This document shows positions 59,402 through 64,000 of a DNA stretch of 64,000 bases, piece by piece. The stretch is from DATGLG01 sp035294245. Lineage in GTDB: Bacteria > Pseudomonadota > Alphaproteobacteria > JACZXZ01. The notes below the pieces were generated by a model, which was given only the letters and a program-made list of their open reading frames with translations, did no database searches and had not been told where the DNA came from. Location: contig DATGLG010000043.1 in the NCBI GenBank assembly GCA_035294245.1, forward strand, positions 62,001 to 126,000. The letters are read 5' to 3'. A program made the translations under genes and the position numbers. Within the stretch, counting starts at the first letter, position 1, and the number at the start of each line of letters is the position of its first letter.

Positions 59402-60031
59402 TCAGTTGGCCAATTGATCGGCCTTCTTGTGGATCGCCTGGATGAGGGCGTCGACGCCGCTCTGGCGGATGAGCGAGGTGTATTCGGAGCGGCGTGTCGC
59501 GAGCTGCGAGATCGTGCCGTCGAGGTAAATATCGATCACTTTATATTGATTGTCGCTCTCTCTGAGCAGGTAGTTCATGCTTACCTTGTCGCCGTTCGAC
59601 TGCACGATCGCGCTATAGACGATGACGTCCTTCCGTGGCGTCGTTTGCGCGGAGGTCGTGACGAACTTCTCGCCGTCATAGCTGTCGAAATTATGGGCGT
59701 AGTTGGCGATCGTGAAGTCCTCGAAGGCGCTCACGAGGGCTTTCCGCTGGGGCTCGGACATGGAATCCCAATAGGCGCCGACGCTCGCCTGCGCCATGGC
59801 CGTAAGATTGAAGGTCTTCTCCACCGCGGGCTTCAGGAGGTCGTACCGGCCCTTGTAGCCGAGCTTGGGGCCGTTCTGCATGGCCTTGAGCAGCGTCGCA
59901 TAATAATCCTCGATCGTCTGCTTGGGCGTTTCGGGGGCCGCGGCGGCCGGCGGCGCGGATAGGACCGTGAGGGCCGTCGGCATCACCCCGAGGGCGAGCA
60001 ACACGGCGAGCATTCTTACGCAACGCAACAT
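59402..60031 (-). CDS. hpnM: Hopanoid-associated MlaC/Ttg2D-like protein HpnM
   Basis: 209 aa periplasmic protein with a signal peptide (MLAVLLALGVMPTALTVLSA). The mature part belongs to the toluene-tolerance Ttg2D/MlaC family of lipid carriers: IEDYYATLLKAMQNGPKLGY, KTFNLTAMAQASVG and a terminal IRQSGVDALIQAIHKKADQL. The HpnM assignment rests on the divergent hpnN gene; a general MlaC is the alternative. Start 60031 has GGGAG upstream. It is convergent with pagL. Confidence 0.82.
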   Translation of the reverse strand: MLRCVRMLAVLLALGVMPTALTVLSAPPAAAAPETPKQTIEDYYATLLKAMQNGPKLGYKGRYDLLKPAVEKTFNLTAMAQASVGAYWDSMSEPQRKALVSAFEDFTIANYAHNFDSYDGEKFVTTSAQTTPRKDVIVYSAIVQSNGDKVSMNYLLRESDNQYKVIDIYLDGTISQLATRRSEYTSLIRQSGVDALIQAIHKKADQLAN

Positions 60032-60542
60032 GGAGACTCCCGAATCATGGGGGCATAGAAGGCCTATGTGGGGACACTGCCGCGATGACACAACAGGGTC
60101 CCCCGCACCTCCGGCAACGTCAAGCACGAAGCCCGGCCTTCTCGCCCGGTTCAATACGGGGCGGTGACGCGGATATCGACCGCAAAGGCCGGATGGAGCG
60201 ATGCCCGACGAGGAGGGGCGACAGGAACGGGCCAGCTATACCACGGACGCCCGGGCGGAGACGAGGTTCTTCATTTGTGCCCGAGAATGCGGCGGCTCTC
60301 GCCCGCGACGCGCCCCGGCGCCGTGGCTGGCGGACGCCATCTAGGGCTTGTCCGAGAGGATCGGCTTCTCTATATGCACGGTTCATGGCCGAGGACGGAG
60401 AGGCGGCAAGCGGCCGCCCCGGGGCCGAAATCACCTGATTTCTCTGTCGATGAGTCTGCCATCCGCCAAAATCCGTGGTCCGGAAGCCCCATCGCGGGAT
60501 GAAGACGCCATTCCCGCGCCCGGATCCGTCCAGCCGCCCGCG
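60032..60542. other. Divergent intergenic region, hpnM / hpnN
   Basis: About 510 bases between the hpnM start and the chosen hpnN start. Short frames occur on both strands, but none has a ribosome site or recognisable protein. No repeats or strong hairpins with T-runs were seen. Promoters for both hpn genes should lie here. Confidence 0.5.
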
Positions 60543-63173
60543 ATGTCCCGGTTCGGCGCGGCGCTGGCGTGGTGGGTGGAGCGTGTCCGCCGGTTCGCGT
60601 GGCCGGTCCTTATCGGCTCGATTCTCCTGACCGCCGTGAGCGGCTGGTACACCGCCGGCCACCTGGGGATGAATACCGACAACAGCACGCTGATCTCGCA
60701 ACAGCTCGCATATTGGAAGACCTATCGCGCCTATGAGCGCGAGTTTCCCCAGCTGCGCGACAACATTGTGATTGTCGTCGAGGCCGACAGTCCCGACCGG
60801 GCGGAAGACGCGGCGAACGAGCTTGTCGCCAAGCTCCATCAGGACAAGCAGACCTTCGAGGATATCTTCTTTCCGAACGGCGATCCGTTCTTTCGCACGG
60901 AGGGCCTTCTCTTCCTCGAAACGAAGGAGCTCCAGGACCTGTCGGATCGCTTGGCGCAGGCCCAGCCGCTCCTCGGCGCCTTGGTCGAGGATCCCAGCTT
61001 GCGGGGACTCTTCGGCGTCCTGGGCCAGGCTGCCGACGGGATCAAGATGGGCGAGGTGGACCCCGGCCTCCTCGTTCGGCCCCTCTCCATGATCGGTGAC
61101 ACCATAGAAGCGCGCCTAAGCGGCAAGCCGACTCTCTTGAGCTGGCGCGATCTCATGACGGGGCTGCCGGATCGCCCCTCGGATCGCCGCCAGATCATTC
61201 TGGTGAAGCCGCGGCTTGATCCCAACGCGATCGACCCCGCCGACGCGGCGATCAAGACGATTCGCGCCACGGCGGCGGCGCTTTCGCTCGATTCCGCCCA
61301 TGGCGTCCGCGTGCGGCTGACGGGCGGGCCCGTCATGGACCAGGAGGAGCTTGCGAGCGTGCAGAACGGCGCCGGATTGGCGAGCATTGTGTCGCTCGTA
61401 CTCGTCACCATCCTCGCCTTCCTCGGCCTGCGCTCGCCGAAGCTCATCCTCGCCACCATCGTCACGCTGCTGCTCAGCCTGATCTGGACCGCGGGGTTCG
61501 CGACAGTGGCCGTCGGCTATCTCAATCTCATCTCCGTCGCCTTCGCCGTCCTCTTCATCGGTCTCGCCGTCGACTTCAGCATCCAGTTCGGGCTGCGCTA
61601 CAAGGAGGGTGTCGATCACGGCGAGGGCCTTGCGCACGCCCTGAGGAGTGCCGCGACGGGCACGGGGGTGGCCGTGAGCCTGGCGGCGATCTGCGCGGCG
61701 ATCGGCTTCTTCGCTTTTATTCCGACGAGCTATGTCGGCCTCTCGCAGCTCGGCATCATCGCCGCCGTGGGAATGTTCATCGGCCTCTTTGCGACCCTGA
61801 CCCTGCTGCCCGCATTGCTGGCGATCATGCCGCTGCGCGCGAGCAGCCGGGCCGCCGACGAGCGCAGCAGCCATCCGGTGGCCGGCTTTCTCGAGCGGCG
61901 CGCCCGCGCCGTCTGCCTGGGCGCGCTCGTCCTCGGACTCGCCTCGCTCGCCGCGCTGCCCTATGTCCAGTTCGATATCGATCCGATCCATCTCAAGGAC
62001 CCGAAGACGGAATCGGTTCAAACCTATTTCGACATCACCAAGGACAGCAGCACGTCACCCTATTCGATCAACATCGTAGCGCCGAGCCTGGCGGACGCCG
62101 ATGCCATGGCCAAGCGCCTCGACAAGCTGCCCGAAGTCGACAGCACGGTGACGCTGAGCTCCTTCATCCCGCAGAACCAGGACTCGAAGCTGGCCCTGAT
62201 CGACCAAATGGCGACCTTCCTGACCCCGGTGCTGCAAAGCGAGCAACACAAGGCGCCGCCGACCGACGCGGAGCGTCGCGCGGCAGCGGACGCTCTGCGC
62301 GCGAAGCTCGAGGCATTGGCCGCCTCGCCGAAGGCCGGCGACGTGGCGGCACCCGCGCGTCGCGTCGCTGACCTTCTCGCCCGCTTCGCGGCGGGGCCCG
62401 GGCGCGATCCCGCCGCCTATGCGCGCCTGGAGCAGGCGCTCGTCGCCAACCTTCCCGGCCGCCTCAACGGCCTGATCGATTTGATGAAGGCGCAGCCCGT
62501 CACGCTCGACACCATTCCCGCGAATATCCGCGCGCGCTATGTTACTCCGGACGGCAAGGCGCGCATCGAGGTCTCACCGGCGGAGCGCATCACCAACCAG
62601 GAGACCCTGCGGCGCTTCGTCACGGCGGTACAGGCGGTCGCGCCCAATGCGACGGATTCGCCGGTACTCCTTCTCGATGGCGGGAAGGTCGTGATCGGCG
62701 CCTTCGAGGAGGCGGGCGCGATCGCCTTCGTGGCGATCAGCCTCTTGCTGATCCTTGTCCTGCGCAGCTTCTGGGATTCGCTGCTCGTGCTGCTGCCCTT
62801 GGCCCTCGCCGCCGTGCTGACCGTGGCGATCGTGGTGGTGAGCGGGCTTTCGTTCAATTTTGCCAACATCATCGCGCTGCCACTTCTGTTCAGCCTGGGT
62901 GTCGCCTTCGGCATTTATCTCGTGATGCGACATCGCGAGACGCACCGGGTCGCCGATCTCCTGCGAACCAGCACGCCGCGCGCCGTGCTTTTCAGCGCGT
63001 TGACGACGATGGTATCGTTCTCGAGCCTGATGGTTTCCAGCCACAGAGGAATGGCGAGCATGGGCTACCTCCTCGGCATCTGCCTGACCCTTGCGCTCGT
63101 GTGCACGCTCGTCGTTCTTCCCGCATTGCTGACTTGGCGCGAGCAGCGCCGGCACCCGCTTCGCCCGTCCTGA
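60543..63173 (+). CDS. hpnN: Hopanoid-associated RND transporter HpnN
   Basis: 876 aa MMPL/RND-type inner-membrane protein thought to move hopanoids to the outer membrane. One N-terminal helix (FAWPVLIGSILLTAVSGWY) precedes a large periplasmic domain with HLGMNTDNSTLISQQLAYWK. A block of helices around residues 275-440 includes SVAFAVLFIGLAVDFSIQFG. A second periplasmic domain and a second helix block (FANIIALPLLFSLGVAFGIY) follow. ATGs at 60450 and 60348 are also in frame; 60543 gives the usual family length. Nothing marks a strong ribosome site at any of these. Confidence 0.88.
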   Translation: MSRFGAALAWWVERVRRFAWPVLIGSILLTAVSGWYTAGHLGMNTDNSTLISQQLAYWKTYRAYEREFPQLRDNIVIVVEADSPDRAEDAANELVAKLHQDKQTFEDIFFPNGDPFFRTEGLLFLETKELQDLSDRLAQAQPLLGALVEDPSLRGLFGVLGQAADGIKMGEVDPGLLVRPLSMIGDTIEARLSGKPTLLSWRDLMTGLPDRPSDRRQIILVKPRLDPNAIDPADAAIKTIRATAAALSLDSAHGVRVRLTGGPVMDQEELASVQNGAGLASIVSLVLVTILAFLGLRSPKLILATIVTLLLSLIWTAGFATVAVGYLNLISVAFAVLFIGLAVDFSIQFGLRYKEGVDHGEGLAHALRSAATGTGVAVSLAAICAAIGFFAFIPTSYVGLSQLGIIAAVGMFIGLFATLTLLPALLAIMPLRASSRAADERSSHPVAGFLERRARAVCLGALVLGLASLAALPYVQFDIDPIHLKDPKTESVQTYFDITKDSSTSPYSINIVAPSLADADAMAKRLDKLPEVDSTVTLSSFIPQNQDSKLALIDQMATFLTPVLQSEQHKAPPTDAERRAAADALRAKLEALAASPKAGDVAAPARRVADLLARFAAGPGRDPAAYARLEQALVANLPGRLNGLIDLMKAQPVTLDTIPANIRARYVTPDGKARIEVSPAERITNQETLRRFVTAVQAVAPNATDSPVLLLDGGKVVIGAFEEAGAIAFVAISLLLILVLRSFWDSLLVLLPLALAAVLTVAIVVVSGLSFNFANIIALPLLFSLGVAFGIYLVMRHRETHRVADLLRTSTPRAVLFSALTTMVSFSSLMVSSHRGMASMGYLLGICLTLALVCTLVVLPALLTWREQRRHPLRPS

Positions 63174-63185
63174 GCCCGCGGCCGC

Positions 63186-63944
63186 ATGCTCGCCCTCATG
63201 CTGGCGGCGGGAACGGGCGAGCGGCTGGGGCCGGATCGCCCGCATCTCCCCAAGGCTCTTCTCAGGTTTGGCGGACAGAGCCTGCTCGCCCGCCACGTCG
63301 CGATCCTGCGCCATTTCGGCGTCGCGCGCCTGGTCATCACGAAGGGATACCGCGCCGAGATGATCGACGCGGAGCTTGGCGCGCTCGCCGTCGACGGCTT
63401 CGCCGAAACGGTGCTGAATCCCGATTACTGCGCGGGCAGCCTGCTCAGCCTTTGGGCGTTGCGGTCACACCTCCAGAGCGGCAGCGAGCTGCTTTTGATG
63501 GACGCGGATGTGCTTTACGATCATCGCCTGATGGCCGGGCTTCTCGGCAGCGCGCATGCCAATTGCTTTCTCCTCGATCGCGGCTTCGAGCCGGGCGACG
63601 AGCCGGTCAAGCTCGGCGTATGCGACGGCAGGCTGGTGGATTTCGAGCGCCGTCTCGATACGCCGTGCGACTATTGCGGCGAATCGGTGGGATTCTTCCG
63701 GTTCTCGCCGGAATTGGGGATTCGCCTGGTCGATGCCATGGCCGGCTATGTATCGGCAGGGCGTACCGACATCTGGTACGAGGCGGCCATTCGAGACGTT
63801 CTGCGCGCGAGCCCACCCGGCACCTTCGGCTGGGAGGACGTGACCGGGCTCCCCTGGATCGAGATCGATTTCCCCGAGGATGTCGAGCGCGCCCGGCGCG
63901 ACATCCTTCCCAGGCTTCAGGCGCTGCCCGAGGAGCCGCGATGA
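63186..63944 (+). CDS. Sugar/choline-phosphate-type nucleotidyltransferase
   Basis: 252 aa NTP transferase with the Rossmann-like signature MLALMLAAGTGERLGPDRPH and Lys of PKALLRFGGQSLL. The metal-binding Asp lies in LLLMDADVLYDHRL and the second Asp in WIEIDFPEDVERAR. It resembles LicC-type CTP:phosphocholine cytidylyltransferases and sugar-1-phosphate nucleotidyltransferases. It starts 12 bases after hpnN and overlaps the next start (ATGA). In this hopanoid context it may activate a head group or sugar for hopanoid or lipid modification, which is inference. Confidence 0.78.
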   Translation: MLALMLAAGTGERLGPDRPHLPKALLRFGGQSLLARHVAILRHFGVARLVITKGYRAEMIDAELGALAVDGFAETVLNPDYCAGSLLSLWALRSHLQSGSELLLMDADVLYDHRLMAGLLGSAHANCFLLDRGFEPGDEPVKLGVCDGRLVDFERRLDTPCDYCGESVGFFRFSPELGIRLVDAMAGYVSAGRTDIWYEAAIRDVLRASPPGTFGWEDVTGLPWIEIDFPEDVERARRDILPRLQALPEEPR

Positions 63945-64000
63945 AGGCGCTCGTCACCGGGGCTTCGGGCTTCATCGGCTTTGCCGTGGCGCGCCGCCTG
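63941..64000 (+). CDS. hpnA: NAD-dependent epimerase, HpnA-like (3' end outside window)
   Basis: Only the first 20 codons are present: MKALVTGASGFIGFAVARRL. This is the NAD-binding glycine-rich start of an extended SDR sugar epimerase/dehydratase. Following hpnN and a nucleotidyltransferase by ATGA overlap, it is most likely the hopanoid-associated epimerase HpnA, which acts on the ribosyl or sugar head group of hopanoids. Other epimerases share this start, so the name is provisional. Confidence 0.6.
   Translation, partial: MKALVTGASGFIGFAVARRL

Noticed and set aside
60143..60163. GGTTCAATA within CCCG/CGGG, like a tRNA T-arm
   Set aside because: It is an isolated short hairpin with no other tRNA arms or CCA end nearby.
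60164..60502. 112-codon plus-strand frame in the hpnM/hpnN gap
   Set aside because: It has no ribosome site or domain, an Arg/Gly-rich random composition, and overlaps other equally open frames.

Overview
The window is one stretch of a high-GC alphaproteobacterial chromosome. I infer Rhodospirillales or Hyphomicrobiales from the Shemin-type 5-aminolevulinate synthase, the hopanoid (hpn) genes, the PyrE type and the dispersed palindromic intergenic repeats. No rRNA, tRNA, CRISPR array or intact insertion sequence was seen. Coding is dense, with many ATGA start/stop overlaps. Opposite-strand open frames are mostly artefacts of the high GC content.

1-20.5 kb is a single plus-strand glycogen/trehalose operon: alpha-glucosidase (5' end missing), a GH13-GlgE fusion, a TreS-maltokinase fusion, GlgB, GlgX, TreZ, a MalQ-TreY fusion and an MFS transporter. 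Together these form a loop. TreS turns trehalose into maltose, maltokinase makes maltose-1-phosphate, GlgE and GlgB build branched glucan, and GlgX, TreY and TreZ turn glucan back into trehalose. MalQ and the alpha-glucosidase handle short oligomers. The ADP-glucose enzymes GlgC and GlgA are not in the window. Two small membrane-associated stress-type proteins follow.

21.4-28.5 kb (minus strand) holds sugar-phosphate genes: 6-phosphogluconolactonase, a ROK sugar kinase and a transaldolase-transketolase fusion, then an ABC exporter. 28.7-33 kb has a GT4 glycosyltransferase, an ECF sigma factor, trehalose-phosphatase OtsB, a CBS-domain protein and an FkbM methyltransferase. 33-44.6 kb is mostly housekeeping: SppA, an AhpD-like protein, AroC, FabI, a glycine-zipper lipoprotein, PdxH, an APH/P-loop kinase fusion, an SDR, a solitary Xre/MbcA/ParS-type protein, and an AsnC regulator divergent from an SHMT-like enzyme. 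Several repeat elements sit between these genes.

44.6-47.5 kb is a visibly lower-GC accessory patch between a PadR regulator and hemA. It carries a 3'-truncated prepilin peptidase, an unrecognised exported protein and an orphan, frameshifted Rhs C-terminal fragment. This is the most island-like part of the window. 47.5-57.3 kb has hemA, a class III aminotransferase, an M20 amidohydrolase, an oligopeptide-type ABC importer without its ATPases, a degenerate SDR and pyrE. 57.5-64 kb has a patatin phospholipase, PagL-type lipid A deacylase, and the hopanoid genes hpnM, hpnN, a nucleotidyltransferase and the start of an hpnA-like epimerase.
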